Shown here one piece after another: positions 8,059 to 16,992 of a stretch of 64,000 bases of DNA. Source of the DNA: Flavobacterium psychrophilum (lineage in GTDB: Bacteria; Bacteroidota; Bacteroidia; Flavobacteriales; Flavobacteriaceae); contig CAMAWT010000016.1 in assembly GCA_945862065.1 (NCBI GenBank), positions 1-64,000 on the forward strand. The letters run 5' to 3'. The position numbers and the translations under genes were made by a program. The notes below the pieces were generated by a model. It saw only the letters and a program-made list of their open reading frames with translations. It had not been told where the DNA came from and searched no databases. The stretch's first letter is position 1, and every line of letters begins with the position of its first letter.

Positions 8059-9297
8059 TTATTGATTTTTATTTATTTGATTCATAATAACAGTTGTGGC
8101 ACCTTTATTCATTTGTACAAAAGTACTACAAATATGCCCTTTTTCAAATCGAATAGCTTCGTTTGAAAGCAACAAATTGAAGGCATCATCCAATTCAGAT
8201 TGATTTGAAATACTCAAACATCCTTCCATATTTACTAATGCTGTTGCTTCCGCAAAATGACTGAAGTTTGGCCCAATTACAATTGGAACACCAAAAGTTG
8301 CTGGCTCTAATATATTATGTACACCTGGATTTCCGAAACCGCCACCAACATAAGCTATATCTGCATAACTATATATTTTGGTCAGAATTCCAATGGTGTC
8401 AATTATAAAAACATTAGAATTAGATACATTTTTACCCTCTTTTTCAGAAAACAAAACTACTTTTTTTGAAATACTGTTTTTCAATTCCTGAATTTGATTT
8501 GCTTTAATATTGTGAGGCGCAATGACGAATTTAATATCATCTGAAGCATTATTAATGAAGTTAACCAATAATGTTTCATCTTTAGGCCACGAACTTCCCA
8601 CTACAATAGTTGGCTGATTATTTTTAAATGAATCAATAAAATCTAACTCATTATTTTGATTTAAAATAGCTGCCACACGATCGAAACGTGTATCACCAGA
8701 AATTTTTACATTATTAAATCCAATTTTATTGATAAGTCCTTTACTACTTTCATTCTGAACAAAAAAATAATCAAAACTTTGAAGCGCTTTTCTGTAAAAA
8801 CCGCCATACCATTTAAAAAACAATTGGTTTTCTCTAAAAATTCCCGAAATAAGATAGGTTGGAATGTTCTGATTTTTCAACTCCTTCAAATAATTGGGCC
8901 AAAATTCATATTTTATGAAAAAAACCATTTCGGGATGCACACTATTTATAAAATGTATGGCATTTGATTTTGTGTCCAATGGCAAATATACCGTTACATC
9001 TGCAAGGTTATTTTTTTTTCTAATCTCATATCCTGATGGCGAAAAAAAAGAAATCACTATTTTATGATTTGGAAAAAATTCTTTTATTTTTTCTATAACA
9101 GGAACACCTTGCTCATATTCACCAAGCGATGCAGCATGAAACCATATCGTTTTATCAGAATCGGTAATGTTCTTTTTTAGTTTCTCAAAAACATCTTTTC
9201 TACCATCAACAAAAAGAGCTAATTTCGGCATAAAAAGAGCTAAAAATGGCACCAAAAGTGATGCGAGAAAAATAATTAAATTATATAGTTGATACAT
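8059..9297 (-). CDS. waaA: 3-deoxy-D-manno-octulosonic acid (Kdo) transferase
   Basis: The 412-residue product is full length for the GT30 family, which transfers Kdo from CMP-Kdo to lipid A precursors at the inner face of the inner membrane. Residues 1-25 form the N-terminal membrane anchor. HAASLGE (around residue 55-61) carries the catalytic Glu. GDTRFDR, then VGGGFG and HNILEPATFGVPIVIGPN, form the donor-binding half. The divergent neighbour makes nucleotide-sugar precursors, which fits an envelope polysaccharide context, but the genes are on opposite strands. The start ATG gives the expected anchor. Confidence 0.93.
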   Translation of the reverse strand: MYQLYNLIIFLASLLVPFLALFMPKLALFVDGRKDVFEKLKKNITDSDKTIWFHAASLGEYEQGVPVIEKIKEFFPNHKIVISFFSPSGYEIRKKNNLADVTVYLPLDTKSNAIHFINSVHPEMVFFIKYEFWPNYLKELKNQNIPTYLISGIFRENQLFFKWYGGFYRKALQSFDYFFVQNESSKGLINKIGFNNVKISGDTRFDRVAAILNQNNELDFIDSFKNNQPTIVVGSSWPKDETLLVNFINNASDDIKFVIAPHNIKANQIQELKNSISKKVVLFSEKEGKNVSNSNVFIIDTIGILTKIYSYADIAYVGGGFGNPGVHNILEPATFGVPIVIGPNFSHFAEATALVNMEGCLSISNQSELDDAFNLLLSNEAIRFEKGHICSTFVQMNKGATTVIMNQINKNQ

Positions 9298-9483
9298 TTC
9301 TTAAATTAAGTTTATAAAGATACGATGTTTATTTTACAAAAAAAAGAAGCCCTAATTTGACATTCACATTTGATTTGTTTCAAATTTTAAATAATTCCTA
9401 ACAAAAATAATTGATTTAAAAAATTTGATGAAAATTTGTCCGATTTTTTCATCATAAAAAAAACATCTTCACAAGATTATTAG

Positions 9484-9491
9484 TAATTTTG
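9484..9491 (+). promoter_or_regulatory. -7 box (TAATTTTG) before the aminotransferase
   Basis: TAATTTTG fits TAnnTTTG and lies 18 bp upstream of the ATG at 9510. It also overlaps a possible upstream TTG start at 9489, which argues for the ATG at 9510 as the real start. No clear -33 element was found. Confidence 0.5.
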
Positions 9492-9509
9492 CACCAGAAA
9501 AATTCTATT

Positions 9510-10637
9510 ATGAAAAAAATTCAAATGGTTGACTTAAAAGGTCAATATGATAAAATCAAAGAAACAGTAAATGCTTCTATTCAAGAAGTTTTAGATACCA
9601 CAGCTTATATCAATGGTCCTTTGGTACATCAATTTCAAAAAAATTTAGAAGAATATTTAGACGTAAAACATGTAATTCCGTGTGCAAATGGTACTGATGC
9701 TTTGCAAATTGCAATGATGGCATTAGATTTAAAGCCTGGTGACGAAGTAATTACTGCCGATTTTACTTTTGCAGCAACGGTAGAAGTTATTGCTTTATTG
9801 CAATTAACGCCCGTTTTAGTTGATGTGGAAGAAGCCAATATGAACATTTCTATTGAAGCTATTAGAAAAGCCATTACACCAAAAACGAAAGCAATTGTAC
9901 CAGTACATTTGTTTGGTAGAGCTGCCAATATGGAAGCAATTATGGCTATTGCCAAAGAACATAATTTGTATGTAATAGAAGATAATGCACAAGCAATTGG
10001 TGCCAATTGTAGGTTTTCTGACGGAACAAAAAAGAAAGCAGGAACGATTGGACATGTAGCTTCAACTTCCTTTTTCCCATCAAAAAATTTAGGTTGTTAT
10101 GGCGACGGTGGTGCAATTTTCACCAATGATGATGATTTGGCACACAAAATAAGAGGAATTGTAAACCACGGAATGTATGTGCGTTACCATCATGATGTGG
10201 TGGGAGTAAATTCTCGATTAGACAGTATACAAGCGGGTGTTTTGAATGCCAAACTTCCTTTACTTGATCAATATAGCAAAGCACGCCAAAATGCAGCTAG
10301 AAAATATTCTTTTGCCTTTGAAAGACATAAAAATATTATTGCCCCATCTATTTGTGATATTTGCGATTGTCATGTTTTTCATCAATATACGTTACGAATC
10401 ATCGATGGAGATAGAAATGGATTGATGCAACATTTATTAGACAAAGGAATTCCTTGTGCTATTTATTATCCAATTCCGTTGCATAAGCAAAAAGCGTATG
10501 CCGATGAACGTTACAATGAAGCTGATTTTCCGGTTACGAATAAATTAATTAACGAAGTTATTTCGTTACCAATGCACACCGAATTGGATGATGAGCAGAT
10601 AAAATTCATTACTGATAGCGTTTTAGAATTTCTTTAA
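9510..10637 (+). CDS. DegT/DnrJ/EryC1/StrS family PLP-dependent sugar aminotransferase
   Basis: The 375-residue product belongs to the sugar aminotransferase family that puts an amino group on keto-sugar nucleotides for O-antigen, capsule or glycan synthesis. It starts KKIQMVDLKGQYDKIK, has the cofactor-binding NGTDALQIA (about residues 60-68), EDNAQAIGA (157-165), and the PLP Lys192 in FFPSKNLGCYGDGGA. The ATG at 9510 was chosen because an in-frame TTG at 9489 lies within the promoter. It is followed by galE after 69 bp. The exact sugar substrate cannot be read from the sequence. Confidence 0.92.
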   Translation: MKKIQMVDLKGQYDKIKETVNASIQEVLDTTAYINGPLVHQFQKNLEEYLDVKHVIPCANGTDALQIAMMALDLKPGDEVITADFTFAATVEVIALLQLTPVLVDVEEANMNISIEAIRKAITPKTKAIVPVHLFGRAANMEAIMAIAKEHNLYVIEDNAQAIGANCRFSDGTKKKAGTIGHVASTSFFPSKNLGCYGDGGAIFTNDDDLAHKIRGIVNHGMYVRYHHDVVGVNSRLDSIQAGVLNAKLPLLDQYSKARQNAARKYSFAFERHKNIIAPSICDICDCHVFHQYTLRIIDGDRNGLMQHLLDKGIPCAIYYPIPLHKQKAYADERYNEADFPVTNKLINEVISLPMHTELDDEQIKFITDSVLEFL

Positions 10638-10706
10638 ATTAATTTTCAGTCTCAGTTTTAAGTCAAATCGACTTTAAATTGTTACTGAGAATATCAATAA
10701 AAAAAC

Positions 10707-11720
10707 ATGAAAATAGTTGTAACAGGTGGTTTAGGTTTTATTGGTTCGCACACAGTAGTCGAATTGCAAAACATTGGATTTGATGTGGTTGTTGCAGATA
10801 ATTTATCTAATTCTTCTTTAGAAGTTCTTGATGGAATTGAACGGATTACTGGAAAAAAACCACTATTTGAAAACATCGATTTGAGAGACAAAAAATCGGT
10901 TCAAGATTTTTTCAAAAAACACAATGATATGCAAGGTGTGATTCATTTTGCAGCTTCAAAAGCAGTTGGTGAAAGTGTCGAAAATCCATTGTTGTACTAT
11001 GAAAATAATTTAAACGTTTTGGTTTATATTTTACAAGAATTGCAACACAATGAAAACGCTCATTTTATTTTTAGTTCTTCTTGTACGGTTTACGGTCAAG
11101 CCGAAAAAATGCCCATTACAGAAGATTCATCCATTCAAATTGCAATGTCTCCTTATGGAAATACCAAACAAATTGGCGAAGAAATAATTACAGATACAGC
11201 AAAAGTTACCAATATTAATGCAATTTTGTTACGCTATTTTAACCCAATAGGTGCCCATCCTTCAGCTGAAATTGGCGAATTACCGATTGGAGTTCCTCAA
11301 AACCTAGTTCCTTTTATAACTCAAACGGGAATTGGATTGCGACAAGAATTATCCGTATATGGAAACGATTACCCAACTCCAGACGGAACTGCAATTCGAG
11401 ATTATATTCATGTTGTTGATTTGGCGAAAGCCCATGTAATTGCCATGCAACGATTGTTAGAAAAGAAAAATCTTGCTAAAGTTGAAACGTTCAATTTAGG
11501 TACAGGTACAGGAAGTTCTGTTTTGGAAGTTATTACTTCATTTGAAAAAGTTACTGATCAAAAATTACCTTATAAAATAGTGGCACGAAGAGAAGGAGAC
11601 ATTACTTCTGCTTATGCGAATACTGATAAAGCAAACAATGTTTTGGGTTGGAAAGCTCAATCTACGCTTGATGAAGCTATGGCTAGTGCATGGAAATGGG
11701 AGCAGAAAATCAGAAGCTAG
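10707..11720 (+). CDS. galE: UDP-glucose 4-epimerase
   Basis: The 337-residue product is a full-length extended short-chain dehydrogenase. The NAD-binding GGLGFIGS is at residues 7-14, the catalytic Ser is in SSSCTVYG (123-130), and the Tyr/Lys pair is Tyr150 and Lys154 in SPYGNTK. The C-terminal half has the sugar-binding signature TPDGTAIRDYIHVVD. It interconverts UDP-glucose and UDP-galactose (or the N-acetyl forms) in the cytoplasm. The aminotransferase just upstream suggests a role in glycan precursor supply. The downstream transporter gene starts 4 bp after its stop. Confidence 0.95.
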   Translation: MKIVVTGGLGFIGSHTVVELQNIGFDVVVADNLSNSSLEVLDGIERITGKKPLFENIDLRDKKSVQDFFKKHNDMQGVIHFAASKAVGESVENPLLYYENNLNVLVYILQELQHNENAHFIFSSSCTVYGQAEKMPITEDSSIQIAMSPYGNTKQIGEEIITDTAKVTNINAILLRYFNPIGAHPSAEIGELPIGVPQNLVPFITQTGIGLRQELSVYGNDYPTPDGTAIRDYIHVVDLAKAHVIAMQRLLEKKNLAKVETFNLGTGTGSSVLEVITSFEKVTDQKLPYKIVARREGDITSAYANTDKANNVLGWKAQSTLDEAMASAWKWEQKIRS

Positions 11721-11724
11721 TTTC

Positions 11725-12633
11725 ATGTTATTAGAAAATAAAACAAAGCAAAAAACCGATTTAAAACTACTACTTTCCTTAATTATCGTTGGAATCGTTT
11801 GGGGAACAACCTATTTAGGTATTCGGGTGGCTGTAGAAACGATTCAACCTTGGTTTATTACGTCTATCAGACAAGGAATTGCTGCCTTAATTATATTTGT
11901 AATATTACTTTTCAAAAAACAATTCACTTGGATTGGTTGGGAAAAATTTAAAGTCCAATTTATTTTATCCATTTTAATGTTAGTTTTTGCAAATAGTTTT
12001 ACCACTATTGCTGAACAAACCATTCCCAGCGGATTGACCTCAATAATGAGTGCCATGTCGCCTGTAATTGTTTTTATTGGAACCGTTTTATTTAGAATTC
12101 AAAAACCCAGTTGGAAAGGTTTATTTGGGGTTTTATTGGGATTTTTCGGGGTTGTTTTTATTTTTAGAAACGGTCTGTCAGATATATTAGATCCAAATTA
12201 TAAAACTGGAATTACATATTTGACCATTGCCATTTTGAGTTGGTCAATTGCTGTTTTATATTCAAAAAAACATGCGCATCAATCAAATAATATTACGCTG
12301 AATTTGTTTTATCAATTTTCAATTGCATCCATAATTCAACTAATTTTAGCATTCATATTTTCATCTGATGCTGATGTTAATTTATGGAGTTTTAGAAGTT
12401 TTGCCGCAGTTGTATATTTAGCGGTTTTTGGTTCGGTGATTGCCTTTTTAGCCTATTATTATGCGTTGCAACGCGTGTCTGCAGTTAGAGTTTCGGTTTT
12501 GAATTATGTGAATACAATTATTGCCATTTTCTTAGGTTGGCTATTGCTTGATGAAGTGATTACAATAGATTTTATCATTGCAGCCATTCTAATCATGACC
12601 GGGGTTTTCATAATAAACTATAAGCGGAAATAA
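11725..12633 (+). CDS. EamA-family (DMT superfamily) transporter
   Basis: The 302-residue product has about ten hydrophobic helices arranged as two EamA repeats, the first containing VGIVWGTTYLGIRVAVETI and TSIMSAMSPVIV, the second starting near residue 160. Such inner-membrane carriers export or import amino acids or other metabolites; the substrate is unknown. The frame is also open upstream into galE, but the ATG at 11725, 4 bp after the galE stop, gives a normal soluble N-terminus followed by helix 1. It is probably cotranscribed with galE and ends at a hairpin shared with the opposite gene. Confidence 0.88.
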   Translation: MLLENKTKQKTDLKLLLSLIIVGIVWGTTYLGIRVAVETIQPWFITSIRQGIAALIIFVILLFKKQFTWIGWEKFKVQFILSILMLVFANSFTTIAEQTIPSGLTSIMSAMSPVIVFIGTVLFRIQKPSWKGLFGVLLGFFGVVFIFRNGLSDILDPNYKTGITYLTIAILSWSIAVLYSKKHAHQSNNITLNLFYQFSIASIIQLILAFIFSSDADVNLWSFRSFAAVVYLAVFGSVIAFLAYYYALQRVSAVRVSVLNYVNTIIAIFLGWLLLDEVITIDFIIAAILIMTGVFIINYKRK

Positions 12634-12660
12634 AAAATACCCCACAATGTGAGGCATTTT
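12634..12660. terminator. Bidirectional terminator-like hairpin
   Basis: AAATACCCCACA and TGTGAGGCATTT pair with two mismatches between the converging EamA gene (+) and small lipoprotein gene (-). A run of A/T lies on both sides. Confidence 0.55.
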
Positions 12661-12666
12661 CGATTG

Positions 12667-12918
12667 TTATTTTTTTGATTCTTCTTTAAGCTTTTCACCA
12701 GCTTCTTTCATTTTTTCACCGCCTTTTTCAAGTGCTTCACCAGTTTTTGCTTTTGTTGTGTCGATGGCATCATTCGCTTTTTCAGTAAGTGAATCTACTT
12801 TTTGTTCCATTTCTGTTGAAACTGCATCTTTTGCTTCATCAAGTTTTTCTTTTGTTTTGTCTTGACAAGAAACCAAAACTACTCCCATCAATGCTACTGC
12901 TAAAATTGTTTTTTTCAT
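12667..12918 (-). CDS. Small amphipathic lipoprotein
   Basis: The 83-residue product has a lipobox (VLVSC, Cys18), so it is an envelope lipoprotein. The mature part is almost entirely charged amphipathic helix (DEAKDAVSTEMEQKVDSL, then Gly/Glu/Lys-rich KTGEALEKGGEKMKEAG repeats), similar to LEA- or apolipoprotein-like sequences. No enzyme motif is present. A structural or stress-protective role is possible, but this is inference. Confidence 0.8.
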   Translation of the reverse strand: MKKTILAVALMGVVLVSCQDKTKEKLDEAKDAVSTEMEQKVDSLTEKANDAIDTTKAKTGEALEKGGEKMKEAGEKLKEESKK

Positions 12919-12989
12919 TTTTAAAATTGTTTTTGAATTAATAAAATATGTTTAACAATTAGAGAGGTGCAAATAGGATGCCAAATAAA

Positions 12990-13862
12990 TTAGGCCGAGA
13001 ATGTTTCTACTTCTTTATTTATTTTATTAACCAATCCAACCAAAACTTTGCCAGGCCCAACCTCCGTAAAACTAGTAGCGCCATCTGCAATCATTTGATT
13101 TACAGACTGTGTCCATTTTACAGGAGCTGTCAGTTGAATAATTAAATTTTTCTTGATTTCATTCGCATCACTTACAGCACTTGCCGTTACATTTTGATAA
13201 ACCGGACAAGTAGGTGTAGAAAAAGTAGTTGCTTCTATGGCTGCAGCCAATTCTTCTCTGGCAGGCTCCATCATGGGCGAATGGAAAGCGCCACCAACAG
13301 GTAAAATTAAGGCGCGTTTGGCACCTGCTTCTTTCATTTTTTCACAGGCTAATTCTACGGCTTTATATTCGCCAGAAATTACTAATTGTCCTGGGCAATT
13401 ATAATTTGCAGCCACCACAACTCCATCAATCGACGCACAAATATCCTCCACAATTTTATCATCCAAATTCAAAACTGCTGCCATGGTAGATGGAGTAATT
13501 TCGCAAGCTTTTTGCATGGCTAATGCACGTTGCGAAACTAATTTCAAACCGTCTTCAAACGACAAAGCGCCATTGGCAACCAAAGCAGAAAATTCGCCCA
13601 ACGAATGTCCAGCAACCATTTCTGGATTAAAATCAGCCAAAGTTTTAGCTAAAATCACCGAATGTAAAAATACAGCTGGCTGTGTTACTTTCGTTTCTTT
13701 CAATTCTTCTGCAGTTCCTTCAAACATAATGTCTGTTATGCGAAAACCTAAAATATCATTCGCTTTCTCGAATAATTCTTTAGCTAAAGGATTGTTTTCA
13801 TATAAATCTTTACCCATTCCAGTAAATTGAGCTCCTTGACCAGGAAAAACGAATGCTTTCAT
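12990..13862 (-). CDS. fabD: ACP S-malonyltransferase
   Basis: The 290-residue product transfers malonyl from CoA to acyl carrier protein in cytoplasmic fatty acid synthesis. It begins AFVFPGQGAQFTGMG, has the nucleophile Ser87 in GHSLGE, and catalytic His194 in GAFHSPMM. Length and motifs are complete. The gene is monocistronic with its own promoter at 13908-13940; other fab genes are not in the window. Confidence 0.96.
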   Translation of the reverse strand: MKAFVFPGQGAQFTGMGKDLYENNPLAKELFEKANDILGFRITDIMFEGTAEELKETKVTQPAVFLHSVILAKTLADFNPEMVAGHSLGEFSALVANGALSFEDGLKLVSQRALAMQKACEITPSTMAAVLNLDDKIVEDICASIDGVVVAANYNCPGQLVISGEYKAVELACEKMKEAGAKRALILPVGGAFHSPMMEPAREELAAAIEATTFSTPTCPVYQNVTASAVSDANEIKKNLIIQLTAPVKWTQSVNQMIADGATSFTEVGPGKVLVGLVNKINKEVETFSA

Positions 13863-13907
13863 ATTATTTTTTTCTAGATTAGTATGTATATTTTATAAAA
13901 TCAATTG

Positions 13908-13940
13908 CAAAAATACTATTTTTTTATTTCCCATTATCAA
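13908..13940 (-). promoter_or_regulatory. Promoter of fabD
   Basis: On the minus strand the -7 box TATTTTTG (13915-13908) fits TAnnTTTG, and TTG (13940-13938) lies 22 bp upstream. The fabD start is about 45 bp downstream. Confidence 0.6.
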
Positions 13941-14038
13941 TTTGAAAAAGTGAGCAAGTTGAATTTGTAACTATTTTTATTTTTTTACGTATAATAACTA
14001 AAAATAGCCAAAAATGGTTTGGCATAAAAAATTCTTAT

Positions 14039-15676
14039 ATGAAAAACATAAAAATAGTAGTGATTCTACTGCTTGCAGCAATTGTTCTTTTTTACCTGAA
14101 TTTACCGGTTTTAAATTATGGTTTTACGAAACTTCCCTTTCTTATTCTCATATTGATTGTTCTCTTTTTAGCTTTATCAACGGGAATTGATGTTTTGCCA
14201 AATGGAAAAAAAATCATCTTTAAATCAAGACCAAGTAAACTTTATTTATACATAATTGGTGTCATTCTTTTTTACATTATCGTACTGCCCTTATTGACAA
14301 GTACCGCCATGTTCAGAACGGAATCGTTCAAAAACATGATCGGAACGGTTGCTGACGGTGAAAAAATCGCAAAACATATCGAACCCATTTCAATAAACGA
14401 AATTAGAGTAGTTGACGAGGATTTGGCTTATTTATTAGGTGAAAAAATTCTTGGTTCGCAACCCGCCTTAGGTAGTCAAGTTGAATTGGGTGAGTTTTAT
14501 ATTCAAAAAGTGGGCTCCGATTTGTATTGGGTGGCGCCTCTTTTACATTCTGGATTTTTCAAATGGTTGAATAATCAAGAAGGTACTTCGGGTTATGTAA
14601 TGGTTTCTGCAACCAACGAACGCGACGTAAAATTGGTTCAAAATATTAATGGAAAAGATGTTAAGATTAAATACCAACCAGCCGCATATTTTCAAAGTGA
14701 TATCAACAGACATATTTATATGAATGGCTATGCATCGGTAGGTCTTACCGATTTTACTTTCGAGATTGACGATAAAGGAAACCCATTTTGGGTGGTAACT
14801 ACCTACAATAAAGAAATCGGATTTTCTGGCGATGATGCAACGGGTGTTGTTGTTGTTGATGTACAATCAGGTGAAATGAAGTCGTACTCGATAGACACAG
14901 CTCCAGCATGGGTAGATCGAATCCAACCCATCAATTTTGTCGAAAAACAATTGAATGATTGGGGCGAATTTGTTCACGGATATTGGAATTTTTCCAATGC
15001 TGATAAATTACAAATTACAGAAGGTTTGACATTAGTGTACGGAAAAAATAATCGATCTTATTGGTACACCGGACTCACATCGGTGGGCAAAGACGAGTCG
15101 GCAGTGGGTTTTGTTTTAGTTGATACCCGTACCAAAGAAACTACTTTTTACAAACAAAGTGGCGCAACCGAAATGGCAGCTCAAAGTTCAGCCCAAGGAA
15201 AAGTACAAGAAAAAGGCTATCATGCATCGTTGCCAATTCCCTACAACATCAACAACATTCCAACCTATGTTATGACGCTCAAAGACGACGGCGGATTGGT
15301 AAAAATGTTTGCCATGGTTGCCATCAGCGATTACACCATTGTGGGCGCAGGAAACTCCATGAGAGAGACACTTACGGCTTTCAAAAGCGCCTTTAATTCA
15401 TCTGGAAACAAAATGAATGCAACATCTGCATCCGACAAAAAAGATTTAAAAACAACCATTACCCGCATCCAAACCGATGTAAAAAACGGCAATAGTTACT
15501 ATTATTTCACACTCAAAGACAACGCATCCATCTTTGTTGGATCTTCTCAAATTTCCTCACAACTACCCATTTCAATGGTAGGCGACAGCGTTTATGTGAC
15601 TTTTGATATTGACAAAGAAGAAGTAGTCGATGTAACGACATTCAAAAATGTAAGTTTAACCAAAAAGAATAGATAA
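14039..15676 (+). CDS. Membrane-anchored protein of unknown function, 545 residues
   Basis: Residues 1-100 hold three or four hydrophobic segments (for example VVILLLAAIVLFYLNL, LPFLILILIVLFLALST and LYLYIIGVILFYIIVLPLL). The remaining 440 residues are soluble, rich in beta strands and repeats of an aromatic/Gly pattern (GNPFWVVTTYNKEIGF, NRSYWYTGLTSVGKDE, VGFVLVDTRTKETTFY), and resemble linked sheet units of the PepSY kind without a clear match. I do not recognise the family. The 3' third has more C-rich codons than its neighbours. It has no operon partner and is followed by a dispersed palindromic element. Confidence 0.8.
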   Translation: MKNIKIVVILLLAAIVLFYLNLPVLNYGFTKLPFLILILIVLFLALSTGIDVLPNGKKIIFKSRPSKLYLYIIGVILFYIIVLPLLTSTAMFRTESFKNMIGTVADGEKIAKHIEPISINEIRVVDEDLAYLLGEKILGSQPALGSQVELGEFYIQKVGSDLYWVAPLLHSGFFKWLNNQEGTSGYVMVSATNERDVKLVQNINGKDVKIKYQPAAYFQSDINRHIYMNGYASVGLTDFTFEIDDKGNPFWVVTTYNKEIGFSGDDATGVVVVDVQSGEMKSYSIDTAPAWVDRIQPINFVEKQLNDWGEFVHGYWNFSNADKLQITEGLTLVYGKNNRSYWYTGLTSVGKDESAVGFVLVDTRTKETTFYKQSGATEMAAQSSAQGKVQEKGYHASLPIPYNINNIPTYVMTLKDDGGLVKMFAMVAISDYTIVGAGNSMRETLTAFKSAFNSSGNKMNATSASDKKDLKTTITRIQTDVKNGNSYYYFTLKDNASIFVGSSQISSQLPISMVGDSVYVTFDIDKEEVVDVTTFKNVSLTKKNR

Positions 15677-15697
15677 CATCAACTTTCACTTATAATA

Positions 15698-15823
15698 ATT
15701 AGAAGCACACAACTCCGTTTTTCAAGACATTTAGTCCCGCTTTCGCCTTTATCTCCTTCGCCCTACGGGACTTCAGGAGGATATCGGCTCTATCGGGGCT
15801 AAAATTGAAAAGTAGTTTTTCAG
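15698..15823 (+). repeat. Dispersed palindromic element, copy 1
   Basis: A 126-bp block, starting ATTAGAAGCAC and ending AGTTTTTCAG, is matched over the same length at 36284-36409. Its core is GTCCCGCTTTCGCCTTTATC, then a hairpin with the stem CTCCT/AGGAG, then GGATATCGGC and ATCGGGGCTA. The ends AGTCCCG and CGGGGCT are near inverted repeats. It starts 21 bp after the stop of the upstream gene, in the same orientation as that gene. Confidence 0.8.
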
Positions 15824-15887
15824 AAGACGTTTAATTAAAAGGGATAACAAGGGATTAAACAGAAAGTAGCAGTAGAATTAATAAAAA

Positions 15888-15923
15888 AAACGCTATCAAA
15901 AAAAATCTTGAAAGCGTTTTTTA
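15888..15923. terminator. Terminator of the purT-pirin operon
   Basis: AACGCTATCAA and TTGAAAGCGTT form an 11-bp stem with one mismatch, flanked by A-rich sequence on the left and TTTTTT on the right. On the minus strand it follows the pirin stop and gives a hairpin plus U-tract. Confidence 0.75.
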
Positions 15924-15943
15924 ATAAATTATTCAAGTAAAAT

Positions 15944-16657
15944 TTATTGCTCCATCGGGATTTCCATCAATAAAAATTTGGCATCACTTGAAGCGATAAA
16001 ATCTACCGTTTCAAAATCCCAAATACCAAGTCCGTCACGGGTTTCTAATTCTTGACCGTTAACAGTTATGGTTCCTGAAATGACAAAAACATACAAACCG
16101 TTACCTTCTTTTTTGATTGAATAGGTTTTAGAAAAATCCTTATCGAAATCAGCCAAATGAAACCAAGCATCTTGATAAATCCAAACGCCTTCGTCATCTG
16201 CATTAGGTGATAAAATTTGGGCAAAATCGTTTTTCTGTTTTGAATGATCCAAGGTAATTTGTTGATAGCGTGGCTCCACATTTCTGTATTTTGGAAATAC
16301 CCAAATTTGAAACAATTTGGTTCGCTGGTCAGCATTCGGATTGAACTCACTGTGCTGAATTCCCGTTCCTGCGCTCATTACTTGCACATCGCCCGTTTTG
16401 ATGGTCGCAGTATTACCCATACTGTCCTTGTGCGCCAAATCGCCCTCTAGCGGAATCGTAATAATTTCCATATTATCGTGCGGATGCGTGCCAAAACCCA
16501 TGCCGGCAGCGACTGTATCGTCATTTAAAACGCGCAACATTCCAAACTGGATGCGCTCTGGATTGTACCAACTGGCAAAACTAAAACTATGGTACGCATT
16601 CAACCAGCCGTGATCGGCGTGGCCACGTGTATTTGCTTTATGTAAAACTGTTTTCAT
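15944..16657 (-). CDS. Pirin family protein (quercetinase-like cupin)
   Basis: The 237-residue product is a bicupin of the pirin/YhhW group. The metal ligands of the N-terminal cupin are present: His58 and His60 (GTHPHDN), His102 and Glu104 (IQHSEF). Family members bind Fe or another metal; some open flavonols such as quercetin, others have unclear roles. The start TVLHKANTRGHADHGWLNAY is typical. It is the last gene of an operon with purT and a Cys-rich exported protein. The true substrate is unknown. Confidence 0.92.
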   Translation of the reverse strand: MKTVLHKANTRGHADHGWLNAYHSFSFASWYNPERIQFGMLRVLNDDTVAAGMGFGTHPHDNMEIITIPLEGDLAHKDSMGNTATIKTGDVQVMSAGTGIQHSEFNPNADQRTKLFQIWVFPKYRNVEPRYQQITLDHSKQKNDFAQILSPNADDEGVWIYQDAWFHLADFDKDFSKTYSIKKEGNGLYVFVISGTITVNGQELETRDGLGIWDFETVDFIASSDAKFLLMEIPMEQ

Positions 16658-16669
16658 AATTCTATTATG

Positions 16670-16990
16670 TTAAGGTTGTTTTGGAAGTAATTTAAAATAG
16701 GTTACAAAAAATTTGTCTCCTTTTATTTCTCCTACCACTTCTGCTTTTCGGATACTAGCGCAAAAACCATCTTCGGCATGCGCATCGCCATGAGAATCAA
16801 TTGAGGTACCTTCTACAAAATAAGAGGTGCCATCGATTCGAACAGCCAAATCACAGCCTTTTGCTTTCATTCCAAATTTACATTGCCCGCAAGAGGCTTC
16901 AACAATTTGAGTTTTGGGAGTTTCTTTTTTGTCTTGAGCCAAAACAAACGAGCTACTTAAAACAAACAACAATACGATTAATTTTTTCAT
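16670..16990 (-). CDS. Small exported Cys-rich protein (DUF6370-like)
   Basis: The 106-residue product has a signal peptide (residues 1-18, FVLAQ). The mature protein has a CGQC pair, a third Cys nine residues on (KGCDLAVRIDG) and a later Cys (GFCASIRKAEV), a pattern I associate with the DUF6370 family of flavobacterial exported proteins. The four Cys might bind a metal or form disulfides; this is inference. It lies 2 bp after purT and 12 bp before the pirin gene, so all three are cotranscribed. Confidence 0.75.
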   Translation of the reverse strand: MKKLIVLLFVLSSSFVLAQDKKETPKTQIVEASCGQCKFGMKAKGCDLAVRIDGTSYFVEGTSIDSHGDAHAEDGFCASIRKAEVVGEIKGDKFFVTYFKLLPKQP

Positions 16991-16992
16991 TT

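Noticed and set aside
9489..9509. TTG start for the DegT-type aminotransferase
   Set aside because: It lies on the -7 box; the ATG at 9510 matches the family's N-terminus.
11614..11724. Upstream extension of the EamA transporter into galE
   Set aside because: The extra residues lie in another frame of galE and do not resemble a transporter; the ATG at 11725 follows the galE stop.
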